The notes under the pieces were generated by a model that saw only the letters and a program-made list of their open reading frames with translations, was not told the origin of the DNA and searched no databases. Shown here one piece after another: positions 17,527 to 26,639 of a DNA stretch of 64,000 nucleotides (positions are counted from its first letter, which is position 1; the number at the start of each line of letters is the position of its first letter). Both the position numbers and the translations under genes were made by a program. The stretch spans positions 5,394,001-5,458,000 of the forward strand of contig NZ_CP145732.1 in the NCBI RefSeq assembly GCF_036884845.1, in the 5' to 3' direction. The stretch is from Pseudomonas sp. MAG733B. Its GTDB lineage: Bacteria; Pseudomonadota; Gammaproteobacteria; Pseudomonadales; Pseudomonadaceae.

Positions 17527-17934
17527 ATGCCCTACCGTCCCAACCCGCGTCGTCCGTTGCCGATCCAGCTCAACGCCGTGCAACTGACCGGCAGCATCGC
17601 CCTCGGTTTGTGGCTGGGGTTCATTGCCATCGCACTGACCTGCTGGCTCGCCTCGCGCCTGTTCTTCAGCGAGCAACTGGCCCCCGTGGCCCAGGCTGTG
17701 CAGCAACTGGCCAAGCCGCCGGTGGTACAACAGATGCCGGACATTCCGCCTCAAAGCCCTCTGTTCGAGCAATACGAAGAGAACCTGCGCAAGAACGAGC
17801 AGGCGCAACGGCTCGATCAGGCGCGCAGCAGCAACCGCAATCTGTCGAACGCCAAATGCCAGTTCTGGCTGCAACAGGACCAGACGGCACCGAGCGAAAA
17901 AAGTCGCGCCAACGTCCAGCAATTCTGCGATTGA
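17527..17934 (+). CDS. Conserved hypothetical single-pass membrane protein
   Basis: A 135-residue protein of unknown function. A hydrophobic segment at about residues 20-48 (TGSIALGLWLGFIAIALTCW...) is preceded by a basic N-terminus, suggesting an inner-membrane anchor with the rest probably periplasmic. The remainder is Gln-rich and probably helical (LAPVAQAVQQLAKPP, ...EQYEENLRKNEQAQRLDQ), with two cysteines near the C-terminus (NAKCQFWLQQ and QQFCD). A strong Shine-Dalgarno (CCAGGAGG) precedes the ATG. The next gene begins two bases after its stop, so the two are probably translated together. Confidence 0.8.
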   Translation: MPYRPNPRRPLPIQLNAVQLTGSIALGLWLGFIAIALTCWLASRLFFSEQLAPVAQAVQQLAKPPVVQQMPDIPPQSPLFEQYEENLRKNEQAQRLDQARSSNRNLSNAKCQFWLQQDQTAPSEKSRANVQQFCD

Positions 17935-17936
17935 TC

Positions 17937-18419
17937 ATGAATAAGCAAATCGTCCACCAACTGATTCTCGACAAACTGCGAGTCGACCTCGACATCGCCG
18001 AACGGGCCGCGCAGACCGCATACGAAACCGCGACCCACGAAGAAAACATCGCCGAAAACAAGTACGACACGCTGGGTCTGGAAGCGTCGTATCTGGCCGC
18101 CGGGCAGGCCAGGCGCGTGGAGGAAATTCGCCAGTCGCTGACGCTTTGCCAGAACCTGGCGCTGCGCCCTTATGACGAGCAGCGTGGCATTGAAGTCGGC
18201 GCACTGCTGGGGCTGGAAGACGAAAAGGGTCGCGAACAGTGGCTGTTTCTGGCACCTGATGCGGCGGGTCTGAAAGTCGATCTGGTCGGGCAGATGATTA
18301 CCGTCATCACCCCGCGCTCACCGCTGGGCAAAAGCCTGCTGGGCAAGTTCGAAGGCGATGAGGTGGAGATTCTGGTGGCAGGCGCTCGGCAACAGTTCGC
18401 TGTCACCGAGGTCATCTAG
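17937..18419 (+). CDS. GreA/GreB C-terminal-domain protein (Gre-like factor)
   Basis: A 160-residue cytoplasmic protein. The N-terminal about 75 residues are helical and charged (DIAERAAQTAYETATHEENIAENKYDTLGLEASYLA), and the C-terminal half fits the FKBP-like GreA/GreB C-domain (MITVITPRSPLGKSLLGKFEGDEVEI). The coiled coil lacks the usual GreA/B arrangement of tip acidic residues, although EENIAENKYDTLGLEA loosely resembles the Gre SENAEY region. It starts two bases after the upstream membrane-protein gene, without its own Shine-Dalgarno. It may bind the RNA polymerase secondary channel, as Gre and Rnk relatives do; that is inference. Confidence 0.78.
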   Translation: MNKQIVHQLILDKLRVDLDIAERAAQTAYETATHEENIAENKYDTLGLEASYLAAGQARRVEEIRQSLTLCQNLALRPYDEQRGIEVGALLGLEDEKGREQWLFLAPDAAGLKVDLVGQMITVITPRSPLGKSLLGKFEGDEVEILVAGARQQFAVTEVI

Positions 18420-18425
18420 AAAGGA

Positions 18426-19409
<984 letters not shown>

Positions 19410-19513
19410 TCAAAGCAGATAGACGCCACGGGCATCAGCGACGGTATATAACTATATTAATGGTTTGAAGAATAAATCTAGAACTTTTTTGTCGAAGTGC
19501 CACTATTCGTGCT

Positions 19514-20017
19514 CTAGCGATCCCCTTGGCGACGTCGTTCCACCAACGGCACCAGATAGACCGGGACCCGAGACAACTGCAACACCCGCGCTGCGGTCCG
19601 GCCCAAAGGCGTTTCCGCGCCAGCACCATGGCTATGACTACCTACGATCAACAAATCCACGGAGAGTTTCTGCGCCTGGTCGAGAATCACCTGCGACGGA
19701 TCGCCTTGCAGCACGCGCACCGCCTGAATCCGCTCCAGGTCCAACTCCCCTTCTTCCCCCAGTTCTTCACGAAAACTGTCGAGTACCCGCTGCTCGATAT
19801 TGGCGATGACCGTGTTCAGTCCCTGACTGTGAAACTCGTTCAACGCCTGCTCATCGAGATAACTCTGCAGCACCGATTCCGCGAACAGCCCCATGGGTTC
19901 CACCGCATGCACCACGTACAGGTCGGCATTGAATGTCCGGGCCAATGCCAGGGCATGCTGCATCACTAAAGGTGCGTACAGGCCGAGGTCAGTGGCATAG
20001 AGCATCGAGCGAATCAT
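19514..20017 (-). CDS. Universal stress protein UspA family
   Basis: A 167-residue single-domain Usp protein: MIRSMLYATDLGLYAPLVMQHALALARTF opening, YVVHAVEP strand and the C-terminal nucleotide-loop region VDLLIVGSHSHGAGAETPLGRTAARVLQLSRVPVYLVP. The G-2X-G-9X-G(S/T) ATP motif is altered (GSHSHGAGAETPLGRT), so ATP binding is uncertain. A very strong Shine-Dalgarno (AGGAGG) lies four bases before the ATG. It sits upstream of cysB in the same direction with about 110 bp between, a neighbourhood I recall from other pseudomonads. Confidence 0.88.
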   Translation of the reverse strand: MIRSMLYATDLGLYAPLVMQHALALARTFNADLYVVHAVEPMGLFAESVLQSYLDEQALNEFHSQGLNTVIANIEQRVLDSFREELGEEGELDLERIQAVRVLQGDPSQVILDQAQKLSVDLLIVGSHSHGAGAETPLGRTAARVLQLSRVPVYLVPLVERRRQGDR

Positions 20018-20111
20018 ATGACCTCCTCGATTGCCAACATGGCGGAGATTGATTCAGCTTAGCAGTGCCTTGGCGAGTACGACGTCCGGCGCAACACGTT
20101 GATCGGCGGGC

Positions 20112-21017
20112 TTAAACCTTTTGCTCGTTGCTTATGCCATGGGGCACATGACCGGTGGCGACGACTTCCCGGGCCAACTCGCAGTGGCCGGCCTGGTCAT
20201 CGAAAAACACATCGGCGGCGAAGGCTTCGAGAAACGCTGATTTGGTCAGGCCACCGAGGAACAGCGATTCATCCAGGCGGATGTCCCATTCACGCAAGGT
20301 GCGGATCACGCGCTCGTGGGCCGGCGCCGAACGGGCCGTCACCAGCGCCGTGCGGATCGGGCAGGCGTCATCCGGGAACTCGCGCTGCAACAGGTTGAGC
20401 GCCGCGAGGAAACCTTTGAACGGCCCGCCACGCAACGGTTCGCGGGCGGCTTCACGTTCGCTGGCCTGAAACGCTTCCAGGCCACCGGATTGATACACGC
20501 GCTCCGATTCGTCGGAAAACAGCACCGCATCACCGTCGAAGGCTATGCGCAATTCATCACTGGCGGCGCGGCTGGCACCTCCCGACAGAATGGTCGCTGC
20601 GGCAAACCCTGCGTCCAGCGCACTGCGCACGTCTTCGGCGTGGGTCGAAAGAAACAGGTCGCAACCAAAGGCCTTGAGGTACGGATAAGGACTGCGTCCG
20701 CCGACGAACGCCGCACGGGAAATCGCCAGCCCGTAGTGATCGATCGAATTGAACACCCGCAGGCCGGTGTCGGCGCTGTTGCGCGAGACCAGGATCACTT
20801 CGACCCGGGCGCGTCCCAGGTGGGCATTGAGGTTCAGGAGTTTCTGCACCAGAGGGAAGGCATCGCCGGGTTCCAGGATTTCGTCCTCGTGTTCGATCTG
20901 ATACTGCCGATAGGCCTCGACGCCGCTCGACAGGTAGACCTTATGACTTTCGCTCAGATCGAACAGAGCGCGCGAGGAAATCGCCAGTACCAGTTTGTCG
21001 TCGATGTTCTTCGCCAT
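20112..21017 (-). CDS. Cytosolic 5'-nucleotidase (cN-I-like family)
   Basis: A 301-residue protein of the 5'-nucleotidase family related to eukaryotic cN-I, HAD-fold enzymes that dephosphorylate nucleoside monophosphates. Recognisable blocks are KLVLAISSRALFDLSESHKVY, VILVSRNSADTGLRVFNSI, AFDGDAVLFSDESERVYQ and FLGGLTKSAFLEAFAADVFFDDQ. AFDGDAVLF and FFDDQ carry aspartates fitting HAD motifs. I chose the ATG at 21017 with GAGGGGG upstream; the longer frame begins with a TTG. The next gene upstream on this strand (PanE-like) ends 25 bp away. Confidence 0.87.
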   Translation of the reverse strand: MAKNIDDKLVLAISSRALFDLSESHKVYLSSGVEAYRQYQIEHEDEILEPGDAFPLVQKLLNLNAHLGRARVEVILVSRNSADTGLRVFNSIDHYGLAISRAAFVGGRSPYPYLKAFGCDLFLSTHAEDVRSALDAGFAAATILSGGASRAASDELRIAFDGDAVLFSDESERVYQSGGLEAFQASEREAAREPLRGGPFKGFLAALNLLQREFPDDACPIRTALVTARSAPAHERVIRTLREWDIRLDESLFLGGLTKSAFLEAFAADVFFDDQAGHCELAREVVATGHVPHGISNEQKV

Positions 21018-21042
21018 GCCATTCCCCCTCAAGTGAATCTAC

Positions 21043-21999
21043 TTACCGGTTACGTCGATCGATAAAACCCAGGCTGCGATACAAAGCCTCGATACGCGGC
21101 AACTCGCACCCTGCCGCTTTCGCGGCCGCCAGCGGACGGGCATAGATGGCGTCCAGTTCCAGCGGCCGTTTGTGCAGGTAATCGTGGTACATGCTCGGCC
21201 AATAGTCGGGCATTTTTTCGGTCACCATAAACAAGTGGTCGGCATAACCGGGCGGAACGTCGTGCCCGCAAGCGATGGCACCCTGGACCACTTCGGCCAT
21301 CAACGCCTTGATCAGCTCGCGGCTGTCGGCATCGGCCATCAGCGGTGTGGTGCTCGCCCCCAGCAACACCGACAGACCGTTGTAGGGAATATTCCAGACC
21401 AGTTTTTGCCAGCGTGCCTGATGCAGGTTTGCCATGGCTTGAGAGTCGATGCCCGCAGCGCGGAACAGTCCGACGCCCTCCTCGACAATCGCAGTGCGCG
21501 TCGCGTCATCCGCTGCAGAACCGCTGTGGTAGCCGACATGCACTGCGCCGAGCGCCTGATGGGTGATCACGCCAGGCCCTTCGCGATGAACGCAGATATA
21601 GCAGAGCCCGCCGAGCACATGCAGCGAATCGGGAAGCAACTCGCGCAGGCTGTCCTCGACGTCCAGGCCGTTTTGCAACAGCAGCACTTTGGCATTCGGC
21701 GCGGCGGCTTTCAGGATGGCCGGGGCCAGATCCGCGTTGCTGGTGGTTTTCGCGCCCACCAGCAGCCAGTCACAGGGCGGCATGTCTTCGGCATTCGAAT
21801 ACGCCTGGACCGGGTTCAGCGTCAACGCACCATGCGGCGCACTGTCGACTTGCAGCCCGCGTTCGGCCACGGCAGAAAATTCGCTGCGCAACAGAAAATG
21901 CACATCGAAACCCGCACGCGCCAACATCACCCCGTAGAACCCGCCGATTGCACCGGTCCCGATAATCCCGATAGTCGGTTTGGCAACTGCCCCCATCAT
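21043..21999 (-). CDS. Putative 2-dehydropantoate 2-reductase (PanE/ApbA family)
   Basis: A 318-residue NADPH-dependent ketopantoate reductase-like protein: Rossmann loop GIIGTGAIGGFYGVMLARAG at residues about 10-29, then a helical C-domain with KLVWNIPYNGLSVLLG, which holds the family's catalytic-region Lys and Asn. True PanE makes pantoate for coenzyme A; genomes often encode several paralogues, so this may act on another 2-oxoacid. Its ATG overlaps the stop of the thioredoxin-like gene by four bases, so the two are translationally coupled. Confidence 0.82.
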   Translation of the reverse strand: MMGAVAKPTIGIIGTGAIGGFYGVMLARAGFDVHFLLRSEFSAVAERGLQVDSAPHGALTLNPVQAYSNAEDMPPCDWLLVGAKTTSNADLAPAILKAAAPNAKVLLLQNGLDVEDSLRELLPDSLHVLGGLCYICVHREGPGVITHQALGAVHVGYHSGSAADDATRTAIVEEGVGLFRAAGIDSQAMANLHQARWQKLVWNIPYNGLSVLLGASTTPLMADADSRELIKALMAEVVQGAIACGHDVPPGYADHLFMVTEKMPDYWPSMYHDYLHKRPLELDAIYARPLAAAKAAGCELPRIEALYRSLGFIDRRNR

Positions 22000-22331
22000 G
22001 GCAACTCCTCTGCTGTTCGACTCAGCGCCTGACGTATCGCCCGATTGAGCTCGGTGCCGGTCAGGCGCGAATGCAATGCCCCGAAGAACTCACCGTCGCG
22101 CACCACAAACAGCGCCGGCAAATGAAAGACCTGATAACGCTCGACCACCCCGCCATTGTTCCCCGCATCGATCCAGCACAGTCGATCGACGACCAGATCG
22201 AGTGCCGGCAATTGCTCACGGGCGAAACGGCAACTGGAACAGCCGACACTGGTGAAAATAACCAGTGACACACCATTCATCGTCAGCAGCCGTTGGTCGG
22301 CGTCGAAATCGGTCAGTTCCAATTCGACCAC
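21996..22331 (-). CDS. Thioredoxin-fold protein
   Basis: A small thioredoxin-like protein with redox motif CSSC in VIFTSVGCSSCRFAREQLPAL and a cis-Pro strand HLPALFVVRDGEFFGAL. It has no signal peptide, so it is probably cytoplasmic. The start is uncertain: I chose GTG at 22331 (111 residues, MVELELTDFD...), which avoids overlap with the divergent PilZ-like gene; ATGs at 22367 or 22382 would extend it into that gene. Its stop overlaps the PanE-like start by four bases. Its partner is unknown. Confidence 0.72.
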   Translation of the reverse strand: MVELELTDFDADQRLLTMNGVSLVIFTSVGCSSCRFAREQLPALDLVVDRLCWIDAGNNGGVVERYQVFHLPALFVVRDGEFFGALHSRLTGTELNRAIRQALSRTAEELP

Positions 22332-22347
22332 TATACTGGGGGAAACA

Positions 22348-22824
22348 ATGTCAGATGGCCGACACATGGAGTCCGTGTTCATGGGACGATTTATTCCTCA
22401 TCCTGACGATGTGCCTGTGGAATTAACGCTGCTCAAACCTGAGTGTATTTCGCGGCGCCAGCTGCACACTATCAGCCTCGGGGGCATGGCTTGCAATTAT
22501 CACCGCGCATGGCGCCACGGCACGGCGCTGGAAGTGCGCATGCCGACGCTGAACCCCGACATGCGCTTTCTGGGCTATGTGGCCTGGTGCCTGCGACGAA
22601 AACGCGGCTATCTGGTGGGCATTGCCTTCGTCGACGAGCAGACGCTGTTCAGTGCCCGGATGGGCGAGCAGGTGTGCCAGATCGAGCGTTATTGCCGCCA
22701 GCACGACGCCCATAATGATCTGCAGGAAGTTCAGGCGCTGGCCCTTGAATGGGTTCAGGAGCACGCCGACGAGTTCTCCCACGAAACGGTTCGCAAGGCA
22801 TTTGCCCAGCCTGTGGTGGATTAA
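22348..22824 (+). CDS. PilZ-like domain protein
   Basis: A 158-residue protein resembling PilZ domains, the c-di-GMP receptor fold. The segment SRRQLHTISLGGMACNY fits the RxxxR...(D/N)xSxxG c-di-GMP motif but has Thr at the Asp/Asn position; the beta-barrel strands follow (ALEVRMPTL, RFLGYVAWCLRRKRGYLVGIAF). Binding is therefore uncertain. The ATG at 22348 follows a GGGGGA Shine-Dalgarno. However, a TATACT box at 22332-22337 could place the transcript start too close, in which case ATG 22369 would be used. It is divergent from the thioredoxin-like gene. Confidence 0.68.
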   Translation: MSDGRHMESVFMGRFIPHPDDVPVELTLLKPECISRRQLHTISLGGMACNYHRAWRHGTALEVRMPTLNPDMRFLGYVAWCLRRKRGYLVGIAFVDEQTLFSARMGEQVCQIERYCRQHDAHNDLQEVQALALEWVQEHADEFSHETVRKAFAQPVVD

Positions 22825-22952
22825 ACAGCGGCCAGCCCATTGTCTAGCCACGGTGTAACGCGCTAAGGTTCGGCTCCCCGACGCGCTTAATTTGCTGTGC
22901 TCCGCCGCGCGGGTTCGCTGGCGGCCGGCACCCGTGACCTGACGAGTAAACG

Positions 22953-24029
22953 ATGGCTGATTTACCGATCAACGACCTAAACGTCGCCTCCAATGAGACG
23001 CTGATCACTCCCGACCAGCTCAAGCGTGACATCCCCCTGAGCGACGCTGCCCTGCGCACCGTCACCAAGGGCCGCGAAGTCATTCGCAACATTCTGGATG
23101 GCACCGACCACCGTCTGTTCGTGGTCATCGGGCCTTGCTCGATCCACGACATCAAGGCAGCCCACGAATACGCCGAGCGCCTGAAGGTTCTCGCCGCGGA
23201 AGTGTCCGATACCCTGTATCTGGTCATGCGCGTGTATTTCGAGAAGCCGCGCACCACCGTCGGCTGGAAAGGCTTGATCAACGACCCGTATCTGGACGAC
23301 TCGTTCAAGATCCAGGACGGTCTGCACATCGGCCGCCAGTTGCTGCTGGACCTGGCCGAAATGGGCCTGCCAACCGCCACCGAAGCCCTCGACCCGATCT
23401 CCCCGCAATACTTGCAGGACCTGATCAGCTGGTCGGCCATTGGCGCGCGCACCACCGAATCCCAGACTCACCGTGAAATGGCTTCGGGCCTGTCCTCGGC
23501 CGTCGGCTTCAAGAACGGCACCGACGGCGGCCTGACCGTGGCGATCAACGCCCTGCAATCGGTTTCCAGCCCGCACCGCTTCCTGGGGATCAACCAGGAA
23601 GGTGGCGTGTCGATCGTGACCACCAAGGGCAACGCCTACGGTCACGTCGTACTGCGCGGCGGCAACGGCAAGCCGAACTACGATTCGGTCAGCGTCGCCC
23701 TGTGCGAGCAGGCGCTGAACAAGGCCAAGATCAAGCCGAACATCATGGTCGATTGCAGCCACGCCAACTCCAACAAGGACCCGGCCCTGCAACCGCTGGT
23801 GATGGAGAACGTCGCCAACCAGATCCTCGAAGGCAACCAGTCAATCATCGGCCTGATGGTCGAGAGCCACCTGAACTGGGGCTGCCAGGCCATCCCGAAA
23901 GACCTCGCCGACCTGCAATACGGCGTGTCGATCACCGATGCCTGCATCGACTGGACCGCGACCGAAAACACCTTGCGCAGCATGCATGCCAAGCTCAAGG
24001 ACGTACTGCCGAAACGCGATCGCACCTGA
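22953..24029 (+). CDS. Class I DAHP synthase (AroF/G/H type)
   Basis: This 358-residue enzyme catalyses the first shikimate-pathway step, as does the class II enzyme at 7390, but has the unrelated class I sequence. Visible are VVIGPCSIHD (residues about 56-65), MRVYFEKPRTTVGWKGLINDP, GARTTESQTHREMASGLS and the metal-site region IMVDCSHANSNKDP. The N-terminal extension preceding the barrel carries the feedback-inhibition site in this family; which amino acid inhibits cannot be told. It is followed by a strong terminator. Confidence 0.93.
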   Translation: MADLPINDLNVASNETLITPDQLKRDIPLSDAALRTVTKGREVIRNILDGTDHRLFVVIGPCSIHDIKAAHEYAERLKVLAAEVSDTLYLVMRVYFEKPRTTVGWKGLINDPYLDDSFKIQDGLHIGRQLLLDLAEMGLPTATEALDPISPQYLQDLISWSAIGARTTESQTHREMASGLSSAVGFKNGTDGGLTVAINALQSVSSPHRFLGINQEGGVSIVTTKGNAYGHVVLRGGNGKPNYDSVSVALCEQALNKAKIKPNIMVDCSHANSNKDPALQPLVMENVANQILEGNQSIIGLMVESHLNWGCQAIPKDLADLQYGVSITDACIDWTATENTLRSMHAKLKDVLPKRDRT

Positions 24030-24045
24030 TCGCTGTTTATTGCAG

Positions 24046-24081
24046 AAAAAAAAACGCCGGGCTGAGCCCGGCGTTTTTTTA
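24046..24081. terminator. Terminator after class I DAHP synthase
   Basis: A run of nine A, CGCCGGGCT, a GA loop, GCCCGGCG and a seven-T tail form a strong hairpin usable on both strands. It also serves the convergent GNAT gene. Confidence 0.93.
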
Positions 24082-24101
24082 TGTGTTCGTTTTGCTGAAT
24101 G

Positions 24102-24389
24102 TCACTGGCTCAGCTTGGCCGCATGCCGCTGGTGACGCTCCATGTAGCGCTCGACGTAGGAGCACGATGGAATGACGGTGTAGCCCATTTCCTCGGCGTA
24201 TTGCAGCGCCTGCTCGGTCAACGCCGCGGCAATGCCACGACCGCGCAAGGCGTTAGGCACAAACGTGCGATAGATATCCAGGGTCTGTTTCCCCAGATCC
24301 ATATAAGTCAGGTAGGCACGATGACCGTCCACATTGGTCTCGAACTGATGACCAGCCTGGTCATGGTGGATGGACAACGCCTCGCTCAT
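24102..24389 (-). CDS. YidJ/Gcn5-like small GNAT acetyltransferase
   Basis: A 95-residue protein of the small N-acetyltransferase type (GNAT-fold, acetyltransferase-like DUF4287/YjdJ group). The acetyl-CoA loop is visible as FVPNALRGRGIAAALTEQAL, followed by MGYTVIPSCSYVERYMERH. I chose the ATG at 24389 because GAGGAG lies eight bases upstream; the longer frame has no family similarity. Such proteins are cytoplasmic and their substrates are usually unknown. Confidence 0.82.
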   Translation of the reverse strand: MSEALSIHHDQAGHQFETNVDGHRAYLTYMDLGKQTLDIYRTFVPNALRGRGIAAALTEQALQYAEEMGYTVIPSCSYVERYMERHQRHAAKLSQ

Positions 24390-24877
24390 CACTACTCCTC
24401 GCGGGTCTTGAATTCCGACCCCTACCTTACCGATGTTTTTCCGGCGAAGGAACATCTACGCCACCCCGTGCCTGAATGGACACCGAGAAGAGCTACACCG
24501 ATCTCGCGCAACCGAGCACGTACAAATAGTAGCCACCATTGACCGAAATGCTCAAGGTGCGCTCGTCATCGTGCAGGTTGGAAGGTGCTGCTCCGGGATA
24601 CGCAGGAACGGCTCGACCGGAGGTTTTCCAAGGTCGATAGCCTGAACATTGCCGGATGTTGAGACTTAAGACGAGCGCCCGTAGTTAAAGTCACCTGAAC
24701 ATGGAGAAAGATATTGAGAGGCGTCGCGCAAAATCCGAACAAAAGTGTAGACGAATCCATCTAGCCAGACTTTATCCAAGACCGCAAAAAGAGCTGTTGG
24801 CATAGGGAACTTTTCTTATCCGGCTCGCTCATCTCGGGCCTCCCAGCTGGATATTTTTTAAACAGTGCAGTTAAAAG
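24390..24877. other. Long intergenic region upstream of oprI
   Basis: About 490 bp without a gene I can support. Short frames here lack ribosome sites and codon bias. Composition falls to AT-rich toward the oprI promoter. No repeat, tRNA or palindromic element was recognised. Confidence 0.5.
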
Positions 24878-24906
24878 TTGCTCGAAAAAGAATCAACGCC
24901 TACAAT
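24878..24906 (+). promoter_or_regulatory. Sigma-70 promoter of oprI
   Basis: TTGCTC (24878-24883) and TACAAT (24901-24906) are separated by 17 bp in a very AT-rich context, as expected for one of the most highly expressed Pseudomonas genes. The predicted start near 24913 gives a leader of about 115 bases, ending in the Shine-Dalgarno GAAGGGGAA. Confidence 0.65.
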
Positions 24907-25028
24907 TTTTTTTGCTTCTTGCTTCACGTCAGTTTTACTTACTACAAGTTATGGGTAGTATGTACGCCGGCTATTTCCTCACTCTGAGGAGACAGCTACT
25001 TAATAGAAAGTCCTTGAAGGGGAACACG

Positions 25029-25280
25029 ATGAACAACGTTCTGAAATTCTCTGCTCTGGCTCTGGCCGCAGTTCTGGCTACCGGTTGCAGCAGCGCATCG
25101 AAAGAAACCGAAGCACGTCTGACCGCTACTGAAGACGCAGCTGCTCGCTCCCAGGCTCGTGCAGACGAAGCTTACCGTAAAGCTGATGAAGCTCTGGCTG
25201 CTGCTCAAAAAGCACAACAGACTGCTGACGAAGCTAACGAGCGTGCTCTGCGCATGCTGGAAAAAGCTAGCCGCAAGTAA
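25029..25280 (+). CDS. oprI: Major outer membrane lipoprotein OprI (Lpp homologue)
   Basis: OprI is the abundant murein-associated lipoprotein that ties the outer membrane to peptidoglycan. The 83-residue precursor has a signal peptide with lipobox LATGC and lipidated Cys20. A heptad-patterned, Ala-rich coiled coil follows ([18 protein letters not shown]...) and the end KASRK provides the lysine for peptidoglycan linkage. The codon use is highly biased (CTG, GCT, CGT, GAA), consistent with strong expression. It has its own promoter and terminator. An L,D-transpeptidase is encoded convergently next to it. Confidence 0.97.
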   Translation: MNNVLKFSALALAAVLATGCSSASKETEARLTATEDAAARSQARADEAYRKADEALAAAQKAQQTADEANERALRMLEKASRK

Positions 25281-25301
25281 TAGTCCTTCGGGATTGTTAT
25301 C

Positions 25302-25331
25302 AAGCCGACCCATTTTTGGGTCGGCTTTTTT
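25302..25331 (+). terminator. oprI terminator
   Basis: AAGCCGACCCA, a TTTT loop and TGGGTCGGCTTTTTT form a strong hairpin with a T tail about 20 bases after the oprI stop. Confidence 0.92.
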
Positions 25332-25357
25332 ATTGCCCGGCATTTGTCGCAGGCAAT

Positions 25358-25392
25358 AAAAAACCCGCCGACGCGGCCTGCGTCGGCGGGTT
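25358..25392 (-). terminator. Terminator of the L,D-transpeptidase gene
   Basis: On the minus strand AACCCGCCGACGC, a short loop and GCGTCGGCGGGTT are followed by a run of T (the A run at 25358-25363 on the plus strand). It lies 11 bases beyond the L,D-transpeptidase stop. Confidence 0.9.
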
Positions 25393-25403
25393 CGGTTCAA
25401 ACG

Positions 25404-26375
25404 TTACTGCAGCGGGTCGAGGGGCGCACTGGTCACCATTGGCGCAGCACCGCTCGGTACGCCGATTTCCACCGGCAGGCCGTCTTCGGCCGCAACCACA
25501 TCGCGCACCACATCCCAGTTCATGCGCAGGTTGTTGGTGATGTCTTCACGCTTGAGCATCGCGTTGATCACGGCAGTGTGCTTGTCGACCACCGACGGGT
25601 TGCCCTTGTCGTCCAGCGGCGTATGCGCTTCCAGGTAAACCTTGCCGCCACTCACGCCGAACTTGTACGAGTCGTTGAGAATGCGTACGGATGTCCCGAC
25701 TGGCACCATGCCGGCCATTTCCAGCACGTTGTTGTTGAACATGCGGAAGCAACCGTGGCTGGTGCGCATGCCGATACCGAACTTCTTGTTCGAACCGTGG
25801 ATCAGGTAGCCCGGTGTGCCCAGAGTGAATTTGAACGGCCCCAGCGGGTTGTCTGGGCCTGCCGGCACCACGTTGGGCAGCGGATCACCGTCAGCGGCGT
25901 GCTCGGCCTTGATCGACGCTGGAGGCGTCCAGGTCGGGTTCGGCGTCTTGGCGATGATGCTGGTGTGGGCAATCGGCGAGCCCCAGCCTTCACGACCGAT
26001 ACCCAGCGGGAAGGTGTAGACCACGTTCCGGCCTTTCGGGAAGTAGTAGAGGCGGTATTCGGCCAGGTTGATGACGATGCCTTCACGCGGGCCCGGCGGC
26101 AGGATGAAACGGGTCGGCAACACGATCTCGGTGCCGGCACCCGGCAACCACGGATCGACGCCCGGGTTGGCCGCGACCATCTCCGTGTAGCCCAGGTCGT
26201 AGGTGGTGCCAAGGTCAGCGAAGGTATCTTCGTACTTGGCCTTGATCACTTGCACCTGGCCGACGATGTCTTCCCCAGGCGGTGGTAGTGGCAGCTCCAA
26301 AGCTGCAACGGGACCCGCCACGCAGAAGGCGGCAAGAGTCAGGCAGCGGGTGACGGCAGGAAAGCGCGGCAACAT
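25404..26375 (-). CDS. Periplasmic L,D-transpeptidase (YkuD/ErfK-YbiS type)
   Basis: A 323-residue exported enzyme that forms 3-3 peptidoglycan crosslinks or attaches lipoproteins such as OprI to murein. The signal peptide ends near VAALELPLP (residue about 26). A LysM-like domain follows (KYEDTFADLGTTYDLGYTEM...PGAGTEIVLP, about 45-88), then the YkuD domain from about 98 with His193 (LIHG) and SHGCFRMF, catalytic Cys209. I chose the ATG at 26375 because AAGGA lies nine bases upstream. Its position beside oprI suggests lipoprotein anchoring, but this is inference. Confidence 0.93.
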   Translation of the reverse strand: MLPRFPAVTRCLTLAAFCVAGPVAALELPLPPPGEDIVGQVQVIKAKYEDTFADLGTTYDLGYTEMVAANPGVDPWLPGAGTEIVLPTRFILPPGPREGIVINLAEYRLYYFPKGRNVVYTFPLGIGREGWGSPIAHTSIIAKTPNPTWTPPASIKAEHAADGDPLPNVVPAGPDNPLGPFKFTLGTPGYLIHGSNKKFGIGMRTSHGCFRMFNNNVLEMAGMVPVGTSVRILNDSYKFGVSGGKVYLEAHTPLDDKGNPSVVDKHTAVINAMLKREDITNNLRMNWDVVRDVVAAEDGLPVEIGVPSGAAPMVTSAPLDPLQ

Positions 26376-26520
26376 CCGGAAAATCCTTCGCATGATCAAC
26401 AGAGGGTATAAGAACGCGATTGTACACCGCTGTCTGTTATTTCGGGGAGGTCGCCGCGAGTGCAGGCGATGCAAGGCGTTTTATGCGTGGGGTACATACC
26501 TATCCCCCCGTAGCCCCTGG

Positions 26521-26558
26521 CGCAGCTGTCGAGCGGAGCGAGGCTGCGAGCTTTTGAT
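26521..26558. repeat. Single REP unit
   Basis: CGCAGCTGTCGAGCGGAGCGAGGCTGCGAGCTTTTGAT is one arm of the same REP class as the 15475-15561 REPIN (reverse orientation), without its inverted partner. Confidence 0.7.
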
Positions 26559-26591
26559 CTGGTACATACGCAAAATCAGCTTGGATGTCAG

Positions 26592-26625
26592 GCCGTCATC
26601 GCCAGCAGGCTGGCTCCCACAGAAG
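26592..26625. repeat. Single REP unit, second class
   Basis: CATCGCCAGCAGGCTGGCTCCCACAG matches the right arm of the degenerate REPIN at 8751-8826. Only one arm is present here. Confidence 0.7.
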
Positions 26626-26639
26626 AGCAAATAGGCGTA

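Noticed and set aside
16980..17936. N-terminal part of a 479-residue ORF that runs into the Gre-like gene
   Set aside because: The first 319 codons are antisense to earP and cross the small membrane-protein gene. The real product starts at 17937.
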